A stretch of 64,000 nt of DNA. Origin: Juglans regia (taxonomy: Eukaryota > Streptophyta > Magnoliopsida > Fagales > Juglandaceae). The translations under genes were made by a program, and so were the position numbers. Location: NCBI RefSeq assembly GCF_001411555.2, contig NC_049909.1, positions 11,291,485-11,355,484 on the forward strand, read 5' to 3'. This document shows positions 1-11,758 of this stretch, piece after piece; position 1 is the stretch's first letter; every line of letters begins with the position of its first letter. Under the pieces are notes generated by a model that was not told the origin of the DNA, did not search any database, and worked only from the letters and a program-made list of their open reading frames with translations.

Positions 1-1250
1 ACATACAGATAGTGCCACCAGATTTTTAAAGCAAAAACCATTGTTGCAAGCTCCAAGTCATAAGTGGGATAGTTCTTTTCTTGATCCTTCAGTAGGCGGG
101 GTGCATAACCTACAATTCACCCCTCTTGCTTATCACTGGAATATTTTCTATGAGGAGTGCTTATCACTTAGATATGGGCTTAAGAAGAAAAGTGAAAGGA
201 GAACCTTTTTAGAACAAGCGTGACAGTCAGGTCTAAAAAGAAATTTGGAACTTAACAGTCCAGGTTGTGGTGAAAAGTTTTGTATGGAAAGTAGTAAATG
301 ATTCATTACGAACCAAGAGAAATCTAGCTCAAAAGAAGATCATTGAGAATCCAGTGTGTCCCATTTGTGAAAGAGAGAAAGAATCAATATATCATGCTAT
401 GTGGAGCTACAATTCAGCATCTGATGTTTGTGCAGAATCATATAGCTTGGTATAGAAGTGGTCTTGTTATGAAGAAGATATTGTAACCTTGTGGGTGAGA
501 TGATGGTGTAGAGATTTAAAAAGAAAGAACTAGAATTAGTGTCATCTATCATGAGAAGCATATGGTTGAGAAGGAATAAATTCATCTTTGAACAAAGATT
601 TGAAAGCCCGAGAATAATGGTAAGCCAGGCAGTGGAAAATTTAGAAGCATTCTAACAAGCTCAGAATGAAATGCTTACAAAGCAAGTCAACAGAGGAATT
701 ACTAGAAGGGGAACAAAATGGAAGAAGCCTGGATACAATGATATTAAATTCAATTGGATGCTAGTTTTAATTCAAAATAGAAGAAGATGGGTGCTGGTAT
801 TATTGTTACAGACTGGGAAGGGGGAATTTTGGCCTCTTTATGCTTGAATAAAACCCATGTTTGTCACCCGATAATTGCTGAAATGAATGTATTATGAAGA
901 GCATTAGAATTCTGTTATGAGTTGAGCCTTTTTAGAGTGATATTTGAAAGAGATGCACAAGTCATCATTAAGGCGATAAACAGTAAGGAAGACCATAATT
1001 GGCAGTGGTTTGGGTTGCTAGTGGAAGATGCTAGAAGAACTTTTCATAGCCGATCCACCTGGAAGCTTCAGCACATACATATAGAGAAGGAACCAAAGTA
1101 GCTAAAAATTTTGCAGAAATTGCTTTAGACTATAGAGAGAAAATTGTATGGATGGAAGATGGACCAACAGAAATTCTCAATTTGATTTTACATGAAAAAC
1201 TATGTAATGATTGATTATGGCAATGAAAGAATCATTTAAAAAAATAGAAG
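1..1250 (+). pseudogene. 3' part of an L1-type LINE (zf-RVT and RNase H remnants)
   Basis: This is a decayed end of a LINE ORF2 that once encoded reverse transcriptase, a C-terminal zinc-binding domain and RNase H. At 267-455 the frame reads a zf-RVT segment: FVWK, then the metal-ligand pair CPIC, then a worn HAMWSY where other copies have HALLSC. At about 781-1130 an RNase H-like stretch follows (GAGIIVTDWEGGILAS, then a VIIKAINS core) with stops and frameshifts. The domain order and wording match the copy at 6.8-10 kb closely, so the two are one family. The reverse transcriptase part lies before the window or is lost. An A-rich patch near 1236-1260 may be the tail. It cannot be functional. 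Confidence 0.72.
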
Positions 1251-1476
1251 ACATTTAAATTTTTTTGAAAAATATTATTATTCTTTATATATAATCTGAT
1301 ATCTAAATTGGATTATTTGTTTTGAACCAGCGAAAACTTCTTGGCTCCACCAAAAACACTGGGCTTGGCTTGGGCCTTAACTTAAGCTAAAAGTTGGTTC
1401 CCTTACTAGATTTTTTGGCCATTCCGCAACTAAAGTTGATAAAAGGGTTTGAAGGATCTCCATAGCCGCCATAAGT

Positions 1477-2036
1477 TTTTATTTATTTATTTTCTTTATA
1501 ACAACGAATCGCATTCCATTCATTAAAGGAGAACATATAAAGTTGGCTTAAACAACAAGCCAATTACAAATGTTAGTAGTTTTTCAGTACACTTTCATGA
1601 CTGACATGGTCTAGTCTAGACGACAAATCTCTAAAGACCGAAATCTAAGAGATAGTACAACTCTGTCCACTACAGAGTTTACAGTAACCATGTAACAAAA
1701 CTCTATATCCGACTAATCGGAGTACGGAGAAAAACCAACCCCATCATCACCGCCTAAGCGGAAGGGGGGACAACACCATTCGGACCAAAGTCCGAAGGCA
1801 CAACGTTTTTGGATTTTTGTTCTCTTGAAAATAAAAATAGGACATAAAATAAACTATATTGTGAAAACACTGTAAAAAGGAAAAACAGTGCACAAATAGG
1901 TTGTTGGAGGGAAAACCGACGGTCGATCTTGGGAGATCTAGAGTCACCGGTTTGGGAGTAGCCGTGAGTTGTAGCGGCAGAGGAATCCTTGGTGGCGCTT
2001 TGGACCACACGCCGGCGAGCTCCAAATTTAACGTAA
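1477..2036 (-). mobile_element. A-tailed SINE-like retroposon, reverse-strand copy
   Basis: Read on the minus strand, this non-coding segment carries 'gacagagttgt', 'aaaccatgtcagtca' and 'ggcttgtt' blocks in the same order as the plus-strand copy at 25960-26482, and ends in an A-rich tail (aaataaataaataaaa) near 1477. The two copies align over their last ~300 bp. Shared order, opposite orientation and an A-rich 3' end suggest retroposition (a SINE or a LINE 3' end). The 5' limit is uncertain and no target-site duplication was found. Confidence 0.5.
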
Positions 2037-3554
2037 TTATTCTTTGGCTAAGAGAGAGAAATCAAAGAGGAATAATATGACAGAAAGTAAGGTGCATGCA
2101 ATAATTTTGCCTGAAGAAAGACATTGGAAAAAAATAAAAAAAAAATGAATAATGCTACATACAGTATTGAAATGTCCCAGTGTCCTGCAGTCATTTTGAA
2201 AAAGAATGAAATCTATTATTTAAAATCTAATTTTTTTTTTTCATTTGAATCTTGTATTTATTATTTTTTTTAAATGAGTGCACGGCACTTGCATATTCAC
2301 AATTGTAACTATCATTTCTTGTATAGTAATTAGAATTTTGAGACAAATTACTTTTGTTTTTTTAATTTTTCCCAACAAAAATGGATATACGAGGTTATAA
2401 TTACATGGGAAATAATTCATATAGCTTTAAAATGTACAAACTTTGCACATTTTTTAAGAAACAAATATGACGCTAAAAAATAACTTTTGCACATCTTAAT
2501 TATAGCTTATCCATTACTACACTCATATGAATTAAATTAATAGAAAGAGCTAGAATTTCAATTTTAAGACAATGACTTTTTTTTCACCAGCATTCTCATT
2601 AATTAATATATTTTCAATTTTGTTCCTTTTTTTTCATCAGTATTTATCATTAATTGATATCAAATCCGAATATGGCAACTATGAAAATAATTAAGAATCT
2701 GGAAAGACATTGTCGTGCATGAGTTGTTGTACGTCCAGGCTATATATTCAACTGAGAAATATCTTCAATTTTAAAAATGCAATGGAAAATTATATCGTTG
2801 TCTTCAAGAAGAGGTCCAAGCAGACATAAATATCTTAAGTTTACTGTGTACGCACCGATTCTTGTAATTAAGATTTAAAATTGAGAAGTATTTTATATTT
2901 AGATAATATTTTAAAAAAAATATATAAAAATTATTCAAAAGTTTTAAGAACAAGATAACAATGGAAGTTTTAGGCAGTTATGTGACCAACAGACAACGAA
3001 AGGTCACCGGCTCCCTGCAAGTTGCACAGACCAGACATTTCTGTTTGCTAATTACAAAACATTACCATTAACCATGTCTTATATCATTAGGTTAAATATG
3101 ATTGGAGAAATATTTTGGTTAGCAATGAGATCTCACAAATAACGATCATAAATAGATGCGTTACATTAGGTCTATTTTATAATAAAAATAATCTACAATT
3201 TAACTAATTACAACATGCCTTGTCAGCTTATGATGTTTTATTTTTCGTAAAATCTATTTGTGAACCCAACACTTTTTAGATTATTGTTTTGGTATTCTTG
3301 GTTAAGTTGATTGATTTATAGAGTAAAAATGGAAGGTTATTATATTCATTTACCCCTCCTTTATTCAAATTCCAGCATTGACAGTTAAGTACCACTTGCC
3401 ACTTGGGTTACAAACACAAGAATGAAAGTAATTTTTTTCCCTAGCATATTGAAGACTTCATTGAAAGCCCTCAAGTGCTTCTATTATAGGGGAAGATTAC
3501 AGACATAAAATGCCATACCAAAATACTAATTATTATTCCTTTGTTTTTTAGTCT
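2037..3554. other. AT-rich intergenic sequence, no gene seen
   Basis: No reading frame of convincing composition and no RNA gene was seen. Homopolymer A and T runs are frequent. A worn repeat-like patch lies around 3100-3270 with 'ctcacaaata' near one side and its reversed relative near the other, possibly an old MITE. Confidence 0.5.
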
Positions 3555-3563
3555 ATTATTAAA

Positions 3564-3738
3564 GAGAAATTATATTTACAGTAGTAGAGTGAGTAAGCGC
3601 CTGTGCAATCACTTTGAACAAAAGTGAGTAAATACCAAACCAACATGAGAAAAAACTATTTTATTAATAATGAACCACAATTTTTTTCAAAGTGATTGCG
3701 CGGTAGTAAGCACTCCATGATTATATCTAGTATTACTC
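3564..3738. mobile_element. MULE-type MITE, 175 bp, with 9-bp target duplication
   Basis: The two ends are inverted copies of each other: 'gtgcaatcactttgaa' on the left and 'ttcaaagtgattgcgc' on the right, with outer ends beginning GAGAAAT and ending ATTACTC. The element is flanked by the direct 9-mer attattaaa at 3555-3563 and 3739-3747. A 9-bp duplication is typical of Mutator-like transposons. It has no coding capacity. The same outer ends are seen at 48610-48781. Confidence 0.72.
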
Positions 3739-3929
3739 ATTATTAAAAGGATCACGATGAGTACAACCCATACCAAATCATCGACTTCAAAAGTATCTTG
3801 CAAAGTCAGATGGTTTCTTGAGCTTTGTATTTGGTAATGATATCTTCAATCCACCTGCTTAACTTGCTCATGAACTCCTGAAAAATATTCTGATATAACT
3901 AATTTTACTACACGACTTATGCACAATAG

Positions 3930-4390
3930 AGTGTTGGGACAAGTGGCGATTTAACAGGATAACAGAAATCTTGCATTTGAGTCATGTAGCGATCAATTTA
4001 ATATGATATAACTATGGAGGTCTTGAATTCGAATCTTAGCTTGACATTTCACCTCATTTAATTAACTATTGACCCACTTATTATAGGAGAGTCTGGCTTA
4101 CATGTGAATGTTAGTGTTAAAGTTTTAATATGAATAATAAAATCTATATATTTAATTCAACTTAAGTTTTTTAGATAAGTAGTAGTGATTTAAAACGACA
4201 CCAGAGTACTAGAGTTTTTGTACTTAAATCATGACTCTGCAGTTTATCTCATTTGATTAATTATTATATATGTTAGGTCCACTTATTAAAGAAAAATTTA
4301 GCCCGCCAAAAAGTAGTAAGATATAATATAAAGAGTTAAATTTACCTCTTCTTATCTGTTTACACTTTTTTAAACCACTGGTGATTTAAC
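3930..4390 (+). mobile_element. TRIM-like tandem repeat, two decayed units
   Basis: Two units about 228 bp apart start with 'ttgggacaagtggcgattta' (3934) and 'ttagataagtagtagtgatt' (4171), and both continue with 'ctcatttaattaa/ctcatttgattaatt' and 'ccacttatta'. In many dicots a repeat of this wording has 'taacatggtatcagagc', a tRNA-Met primer site, after the first motif. Here the site is worn to 'taacaggataacagaaatc'. The arrangement suggests tandem remains of a terminal-repeat retrotransposon in miniature. The assignment rests on remembered motif wording and is moderate. Confidence 0.4.
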
Positions 4391-5807
4391 AAACCAAATA
4401 GAAACTTCTCATCCCAAAATAAATTTCAAAAAAATTAAAAATTGAATGAATTGTCCCTAAAAATCCAATCTTATCCTTGCAGTGTCAGCACTGTAAAAAA
4501 TGAATTGAAAACAAAAATGTTTTCATCTGGTTAAGCTGAATTATATAGAGGACATACAATTTTCTTCATGTTGTGTTACAGTGGTGAAGTCCCTTACCTA
4601 CTCAGGTTTTGGTTGATATATAGATTGATCTTGAAATTCTAACAATGTCGACTGCACAACTATGTGACAAAATCATACGAACAAGATAATATAAATTCCG
4701 ACTACTCCCATTGAATTTTGTTATGAAATTAACAAAGCCAGATGACATATGGAATGAACACAATTCAAACTCCTCCATGAACAGTCCACTGGGTTTTTTA
4801 AATATGCAACAATCAGTCAAATTAAGCTGGTTTTTCTTCAAGAAACACACATCTTCCTTTACAAATTACAATTTTAGTAGAAATAGAGGTAGTTGGAATG
4901 TAATTTCAAAGCTTTCAGTTTTCCAAAATTTCTAGTATATTCAAATATCTGGGTGACAAAAGATAAGCGATAAGACATGGCTTCTACTTACTCTGCAACG
5001 ACATTTGCTTTTTCTAAAGTTGACAATTTCTTTCTACCTACCTACCTTAAACGTACAATTGGAAAGTAACTCACCATCTAATGTATATCCATCTTGGCAT
5101 CTTGCACAAATGATCAATAATTCATCTAAAGCATCATTTCCCTCTAGAAGGGGAGAAAAAGGAAAAGAAAACAATAGGAAAATTATCCTCTATACCTAAA
5201 ACACCAACGACTAGGTCAGAGTAACAAGTCATAATTAATGTTTATTGCATTTTTAACTATAAAGAATCTGCAAATATATAGCATTTTAATCCAACTTGGC
5301 AACTTTAGCCTTTAAGATAGATCAAATTTATGTAATGCAACATAATTATAACACTCGGTGCAAATTATAATTTTTTTTTTAGGTTTAAGAAGAGAGTTAA
5401 TTACAAAACAAGTATGTGACTTTCATATTTTTGCTATCTGAGGCTTAGGTTTCAACTTTTGTAAAATTGATATAAGAAATTAAGAAAACTCGCAATTAGG
5501 TAATCTCGCCCGTTTTCCATTCGACAACTAACAAAGGGACATGTGTTAGGTTTTCACTGGCTGGATGTGGCATTAATATCCTCGTTAGCCAATCGAAGGT
5601 TAACACATGAAGCACTAATAGGACATGTAATCCTTCCATTAATTTGCTAACAAGAATTTAACAAAAATACTTGATTGAGAGTTTATTGAAGGTCAAATAT
5701 CAATTATGTAAAATTTGAAAACTGAGGTCTCAAATTATAAAAATATAACAACTCAAGTACTGATTTTGTAATTACTACTTAAGAAAATAATGATTAGTTT
5801 TATTAGG
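4391..5807. other. AT-rich intergenic sequence
   Basis: Only short chance frames occur on both strands, none with a recognisable domain. No tRNA, rRNA or strong terminal-repeat structure was noticed. Confidence 0.5.
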
Positions 5808-6560
5808 TTAAAATAGGATTATTGGGCGGGCCGCTGTACCCAGCACATCCGCCCGACCCTATTGGGTACTAGATGAACTACCTGATCGGTATTTAAGGGT
5901 AGATGGGCTAGCAGATTAAGAAAGATTAAAGGAACAAGCAGGGTAATTACCAACTCCCCCCATATATGTAGTATTAAAGGAACGGCTGCACCACTTGATG
6001 AGGTTTCCCTTCAAAGCTTCTTTTCTTCTCCATCATTTCCTCTCCTTCTTCATCTCCTTTGTCCTCCGTTTTTTTATCGTCATCTTCTTCCTCCTCCTCC
6101 TCCTCCTTTTCTCCTCTTCTTCTTCCTCTTCTCTACCTTTTTTCCTCTTAGCTTACAATTAAAACTACAAGATTGGAGCATGGAGAGTCACGATCATGGG
6201 TCTCTGAGCATCAATTTGGTGGTTTTCACCTATGGAGAGCCACCATTGTGGGTCTCTAATCATAGATTGCACATGGAGTGCCACAGTCGTGGGTCTCCAA
6301 GCATAGATCTAGTCAACAGTGGACCCCAAAGGCATATGGTTGTGATACGGTTGCTATGATATAACTTCGATTGTGATACAGTGGTACAAGAGGGACTCAA
6401 ATAGTGGACAGAGCCACTCGTTGAACTGATAGAGGTAAGGAGTAAACAGGGGCGAAGACAAAGTGTAGGGGAAAAAACTGACTCCCTGCTCATACGGGGG
6501 CAGGGTGCGGGAGAGGTGGTTGCCCGCCCGTGTAGGGTGGATAAGACCCCTATTTGAAAG
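5808..6560. mobile_element. Possible non-autonomous element with GC-rich inverted ends
   Basis: The left edge reads 'ttgggcgggccgctgtaccc' and the right edge, read in reverse, has 'gggcgggcaaccacctctcc'. The interior holds a long pyrimidine-rich tract (about 6010-6140, with repeated tcctcc) and the three-unit repeat at 6178-6320. GC-rich ends around unrelated filler are common in non-autonomous plant DNA transposons. No clean target duplication was found, so this stays tentative. Confidence 0.3.
6178..6320 (+). repeat. Three degenerate ~45-55 bp tandem units
   Basis: Three successive units each start with 'atggagagtcac', 'atggagagccac' or 'atggagtgccac', continue with 'gtgggtctc', and end 'catagatt' or similar. 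Unit length drifts from about 52 to 45 bp. The repeat is non-coding in any sustained frame. Confidence 0.6.
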
Positions 6561-7069
6561 GATATATTTATCCAAAGTGTAAAATGTCTAGAAGCTGAAA
6601 GGAATGCAAAAGTAGTTGTCATATTGATTGAGAAACCATTAAGTTACATTCATCACTATTGAATGGGTCTAGAAGAGATCCCATCAGAGATCCCATCAGG
6701 GTCCTACCTACTTATCACTTTATTTACACACATTTGTATTGAAAAGGAGAAACAAATTAATTTTCTTCCCCACACAAGACATTTCACAGTGTATTTTTAA
6801 GGTAATGTAAGAGTATTATACAACTAATAAGGAAAAGGATGCAGAGGTAGTGCTACAAAAGAAAACTGAACTATTAAAACAACAGCAGGACAATGAGAGG
6901 CCTCATAATGTGAAAGTGATTCGGCAGCTGCAGGAAGAGGTGAGGATGATGCTAGAGCAAATGGACTTGAAATGGAGACATAGAGCAAAGAGGAACTAGT
7001 ATCAGTTGGGTTATAAGAACACAAAGTTCTTTTAGAAGGAAGAATCAGATTAATGAAATTACAGATTCT

Positions 7070-8020
7070 TTGGGTAAAAATGTGACAAACCAGGAAGGGA
7101 TAGAGGGTGGTTTTCATGAGTTTTTTAACAACTTGTTTAGCTCTTCTAATCCTACAAGGGAGGCTATTGATATGTGCATTAGAGACATGGACCCGAGAGT
7201 TACTAGTCAGATGAATGCTAATCTTCAGAAGGGTTTTACTAAAGCTGAGGTAGAAGAGGCTTCAAAGCAGATGGCCCCATGGAAGTCCCCTGGACCCAAT
7301 GGGTATGGTGCATGCTTATACAAAGTATATGGGAGTGTAGTTGTGGAGGAGGTGTCTAATGCCATTCTCAACTTCCTAAATGGTGATGGAGAACTGTAAG
7401 ACAATGTTAACAATACAATTATTGCTTTCATTCCCAAGGTGACTAATCCTACTACTGCTAGTGATTTTAGAACCATAAGTTTATGCAATGTGCTTTATAA
7501 ACTGGTTTCTAAGGTTCTAGCTTATGGATTGAAGAAAATTATTCCAATCATTGTTTCCCATAACCAAAGTGCTTTTATCGATTGGAGACTCATCTCATAC
7601 AATGTGATGGTTTCATATGAGGCACTCCACACTATGAAAACTAGAGAGAAGGGAAGGGTAGGGAGTATGGAACTTAAACTAGATATGTCTAAGGCATATG
7701 ATAGAATAGAGTGGAGATATTTGGAGGCTGTGATGAGGAGGATGTGTTTTGGGGAAAAATGGATTTCTTTGGTCTTGAAGTGTGTGACTAAGGTTACATA
7801 TTCAGTGCTTGTAAATGGTGAACCTGGTTGTATTATAAAGCCAACAAGAGGGTTAAGGCAAAGGGATCACATTCTCCCCTTACCTATTTATCCTTTGTGC
7901 AAAGGGGCTATCCTCATTGATTAATGCTGCTGAGAGAAGAGGGGTAATAAGAGGGGTTGTTGTTTCAAGAGTGGGTACAAGGATCAATCATCTCCTTTTT
8001 GTTGATGACTGTCTCATTTT
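7070..8020 (+). pseudogene. LINE reverse transcriptase domain
   Basis: The frame reads the plant LINE RT landmarks in order: APWKSPGPNGYG, then (after a stop near 7397) IIAFIPKV and DFRTISLCNVLYKLVSKVLA, then LKLDMSKAYDRIEW with the first catalytic Asp, then GLRQRDHILPL, and after a frameshift LLFVDDCLIF near 7992-8020. The FVDD box keeps both catalytic aspartates. Two in-frame breaks separate these blocks, so no full enzyme could be made. This RT normally copies the LINE transcript at a nicked target site. Confidence 0.8.
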
Positions 8021-8969
8021 TGTTAGGGCTAAGATGGCTAAGTGGTAGCAAATATAAGGGCTTCTAAAGCTGTAGAAAGAGGCCTCTGGCCAATGTATGA
8101 ATTTACAGAGAACCACCATATTTTTGAGCTCCAATACAAGATATACAGATCATGTTGCAAATCAAAAATATGACAGGGGTGTCTGTGTGTGGTAGCTATG
8201 AAATGTACGTTGATTTACCAACCATGGTGGGCAAAGAAGGCTACAATACGTTTAGAAACCCGAAGGAGAGGGTATGGTCTAAGATTAATAGCTGGAAAAA
8301 CACATTTTTATCTCAAGCAGGGAAATAAGTGCTCCTTAAAGTATTTGTTCAAGCAGTCACTACCTTTGCAATAAGTGTCTTCAGCCTGCCTAAGATATTG
8401 TGCAAAGAAATAACATCCCTCATGGCCCGTTTCTAGTGAGGTCATAAACAAGAGGATAACAAGATCCAGTGGAGAAGCTGGTACAGAATCAATGAAGGTA
8501 AGTGGAGTGGTGGATTGGGATTTAGGGACCTAGAATGTTTCAACACACCTATGCTTGCTAAGCAATGCTGGATAATGATAAATAATCCATCCTAATGGGT
8601 GGCTAGGATTCTGAAAGAGAAGTATTATAGGCATGCGTTGTTGCTGGATGCAAAACATGATCATGGTCCCTCTTATATATGGAAGAGTTTATGTTCTCCA
8701 TTTGATTTGGTGAAAGGAAGGATGGTCTGGGGGTGGTAGATGGGACAAGGGTGCATATATGGAGAGACAAGTGGTTACCACAACAAGCCTACCCTCGAGT
8801 GCAATCACCCATTAATATCCTACCAAGTGATGCCAAGGTAGATAAACTTATAAACAATGAATATGGCACATGGAAGAGAAACCTGCTCAATGAAATCTTT
8901 TCAGAAGAGGAAGTGGAATTGATCAGCAGCATTCAAATTAGTAGATAGGGGTAAAAGGGATAAAATGGT

Positions 8970-9990
8970 ATGGGACACTCGAATTATGGAAAATTTTCTA
9001 TCAATAATGCTTATCACCTTGAGCACAAAAGGAAGAGAAGAAAGGCTGGGAAAACATCAAAAGGAGCCTATGATGATAAAGAATGGAGACTTATTTGGGG
9101 GCTTAATGTCCAAGGTACAATGAAGCACTTCCTTTGGAAGGCATGTCACAATTTACTGCCTACTAGAGATAACTTGGCCAAGAAAGAAATCATAAAGTCT
9201 AGTCTGTGTCCAATCTGTGAAATAGAGTCAAAATCAACTATGCATGCTCTCTTGAGCTGTCCTGCAGCCTCAGATGTATGGGCTGAACCAGAAAGTCCTG
9301 TCTAAACATGGTGTAGTAATGAGATTAGTTTCATGAATTTATGGATGAAACTTAATGAACAACTGAGTATGGAGGAGGTGGAGTTAGTTGCTTGTGTGTT
9401 GAGGAAAATATGACTTAGAAAAAATGTGTTGTTGTTTGATAGTAAGTTTGTTGATCCTAGGTCTGTGCTGAAATTTGCTAAGGAGGGGCTTCAACAATTT
9501 ACTACAGCTAATGAACTACAACTGAAGATACAAGGGGAAGGGGGCCAAGATGGGAGAAACCACATGGTCTGTGCATAAGAGCTAATTGGGATGCAGCAGT
9601 AGATATGGAGCTTAAAAGGGTGGGGCTGGGTGTTGTGATTCATGACTCTAGTGGAGAAATTCTAGCTTGCCTGAGTTCAGTTGTGAACCATGTACATAAA
9701 CATGTCATTGTAGAGGCTTTGGCCTTGAGAAGATCTGGTTATCTATGTAAAGGATTGGGGCTGTCGAATGTGATTGTGGAAGGCAATTCTCAAGTGATTG
9801 TGAAGGCTACAAACAGTGAAGAAGAAGTTTGGACAGATTATGGATAGTTGAAGACATTAGACTGTTATTAACTGACAAAGTGGACTGAAAAGTTAGGTAT
9901 GTATATAGAGAAGCTAATAACATAGCATTTAAATTTTCTGAGGAAAGGGTTTGGTTAGAAGAAAGTGTCATAGTGATAGTTAGTGATAGA
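8970..9990 (+). pseudogene. LINE zf-RVT and RNase H region
   Basis: At 8970-9305 the frame reads a zf-RVT domain: GKFSINNAYHL, FLWKACHNLLPTRDNL, the CPIC metal pair and HALLSCPAASDVW. At 9605-9847 an RNase H-like segment reads GLGVVIHDSSGEILAC and VIVEGNSQVIVKAT, interrupted by a stop after WTDYG. The region between holds broken frames. These are the usual C-terminal modules of plant L1-type ORF2. Confidence 0.75.
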
Positions 9991-10053
9991 CAGAAAGAAA
10001 AATATTGTAATGTTTGACTGGAGGTATTCTTGATTTCAAAAAAAGAAAAAAAC

Positions 10054-11103
10054 TAATAAGAGTGGCTTGTCGCCAAACGGACCCGTCTCGTGGTGCTCTT
10101 CGGGTCATACGTACTTGAATAAACAGAATCGTGGCAGATGCCTATCCCATCAATTAGTTAAATAAAATGCCTCCAATCCATAAATCATATAACGGCCTAT
10201 TCTAAATCAGCAATACATATAACTTTGAATGTTATTATTTAATTTATTCCCTATATATCTTTTCAGCTGGAAGCATCAGATGTCCAGTGTCTCTCAGGTT
10301 TGGTATGTAGTGAATATATAAGCTGGATGCCCCCTTCATACCCACGAAGCACATATGTATAGAATCAAAGTTGATGCCCTCTGGCTACTGCACTGCCCAA
10401 ATTCTTATTCTCCATGCATGCACCTGTATTAGATAGTCAAAACTTCAAAAATAGTAATATTTCGCCTGATCAATGTGCCGTCAAAATGATTTTTACATCC
10501 TCCAACCACAAGTAAAACACTAGAAATATATAGTATAAACCCTAGATTTGTCAAACGCATGTAATCTGATTGACATAATCTTTAACTTTTAAAATAGAAG
10601 TTTAGTGTTCGAAACTGCTCTCTCCCTCAACTCAAGGAAAAAAAAAAAAGAAAAAAAACCCTAGATATAGATTGTAGTTTCCATCACTTTGCGACGGGTG
10701 GTAGTTTCCACCTTGAGATATAGATTGTCAGAGTAATCATCATCAATTTGGTTGTCGTTTGGCTGTCATTGGCGACTAGAGATCACAGGAATTGGTCGAC
10801 GACTATCAGAATCCAGCAGAATTAACTGGCAGTGGCCAGACTTTGGCTGGCCGTCTGAAATATTTTTCGACGGCTTGATGCTCAATTTTTATTTATTATT
10901 ATTTCTTATAAAAAATTTTTTAGACTGTTTTTAATAAATTTAATTTTTGGTTGCGTTTTAGTCGGTCTATTTACTTATCATAAAAATAGTGATATGGCAC
11001 TTTCTGTTTTAAGATTTCTTTGGGAGTAATGTTAGCGGTATTACAAGTTTCTTGTGTAAAAGGCACTCTCAATAAACTTTAGGTCCCATCATCTTTTTAA
11101 GAA
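10054..11103. other. Intergenic sequence upstream of the WD40 gene
   Basis: No gene was recognised. The region contains A-runs (10637-10660) and short chance frames, and runs into the MITE-like element before the WD40 promoter. Confidence 0.45.
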
Positions 11104-11284
11104 GAGAAATGTTATAAAAAGTCTTATATTATACACATTTTTCTAACTAATATATTATTTGTTATTTTTATCATTTTATATACTTAAAGTTGCACATATT
11201 TAAACATTAAAATAAAATGATAAAAATGACAAATCACATCTTGATTAAGTAGATGTGTGACGTAAAGCTTTCACTTAGAATTTA
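11104..11284. mobile_element. Degenerate MITE, possible MULE type
   Basis: The inner arms are inverted copies: 'tgttatttttatcatttta' on the left and 'aaaatgataaaaatgacaaa' on the right. The outer end begins gagaaat, as in the MITEs at 3564 and 48610. The flanks 'atctttttaagaa' and 'atcttttaaagaa' look like a worn 9-10 bp duplication. Confidence 0.42.
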
Positions 11285-11701
11285 TCTTTTAAAGAAGTGT
11301 AAAGCAATTATGCAAATCTCAAATAAATAAGTCTCATACAAGTCCGTCGTAAAAAAGTGAGCCCCATTAATTATAATTTTTTTTTTTTAAAAAGTCCATT
11401 TTTTTTTAAAAAAAAAAAAATCTATTTTTTTTATAAGAGTTTGCATGAAAATTATCTATTTAAGACTTATAGAAATCATTTTTCTTTATAAAAAGAAAAA
11501 AAAAATCCCACCAATGATATGAACGGGCACCCAATTTGTAAGATTTTTGTAATACAAATTGCAAGATTTTAGCATCTTGGTACAATTAAATATGATACTG
11601 ACGTTATGAACGACAGAGAGAGTACATAAAAAGTAGGCACAAAAAGTGATTTTGAGGCTTCCCAATAAAGCCTCTTCCCTCTGCCCCCAAATTCACCCTT
11701 C

Positions 11702-11709
11702 TATATATT
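11702..11709 (+). promoter_or_regulatory. Probable TATA box of the WD40 gene
   Basis: The sequence 'tatatattta' lies about 55 bp before the ATG at 11759. A TATA box about 30 bp before the start site would leave a short, pyrimidine-rich leader of about 25 bases. Inferred from position and sequence only. Confidence 0.45.
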
Positions 11710-11758
11710 TAGCTCACTTGAATTTCTTCACCTCAATATTTCCTCTGCTCTCCCTGAT

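Larger units (their letters stand above)
6805..10053 (+). mobile_element. L1-type LINE, 5'-truncated and mutated, with A-rich tail
   Basis: From about 6830 the plus strand encodes, through stops and frameshifts, the linker before reverse transcriptase (ending LKWRHRAKRN), the reverse transcriptase, zf-RVT and RNase H domains of a plant LINE ORF2, in that order. It ends in an A-rich tail at about 10037-10053. The endonuclease and ORF1 are missing, as expected for 5'-truncated target-primed insertions. It is the same family as the fragment at 1-1250. Many stops make it inactive. I did not find a flanking duplication. Confidence 0.8.

Noticed and set aside
4010..4045. 'gaattcgaatct' resembling a tRNA B box.
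   Set aside because: No A box or cloverleaf fits around it. It belongs to the TRIM-like repeat.
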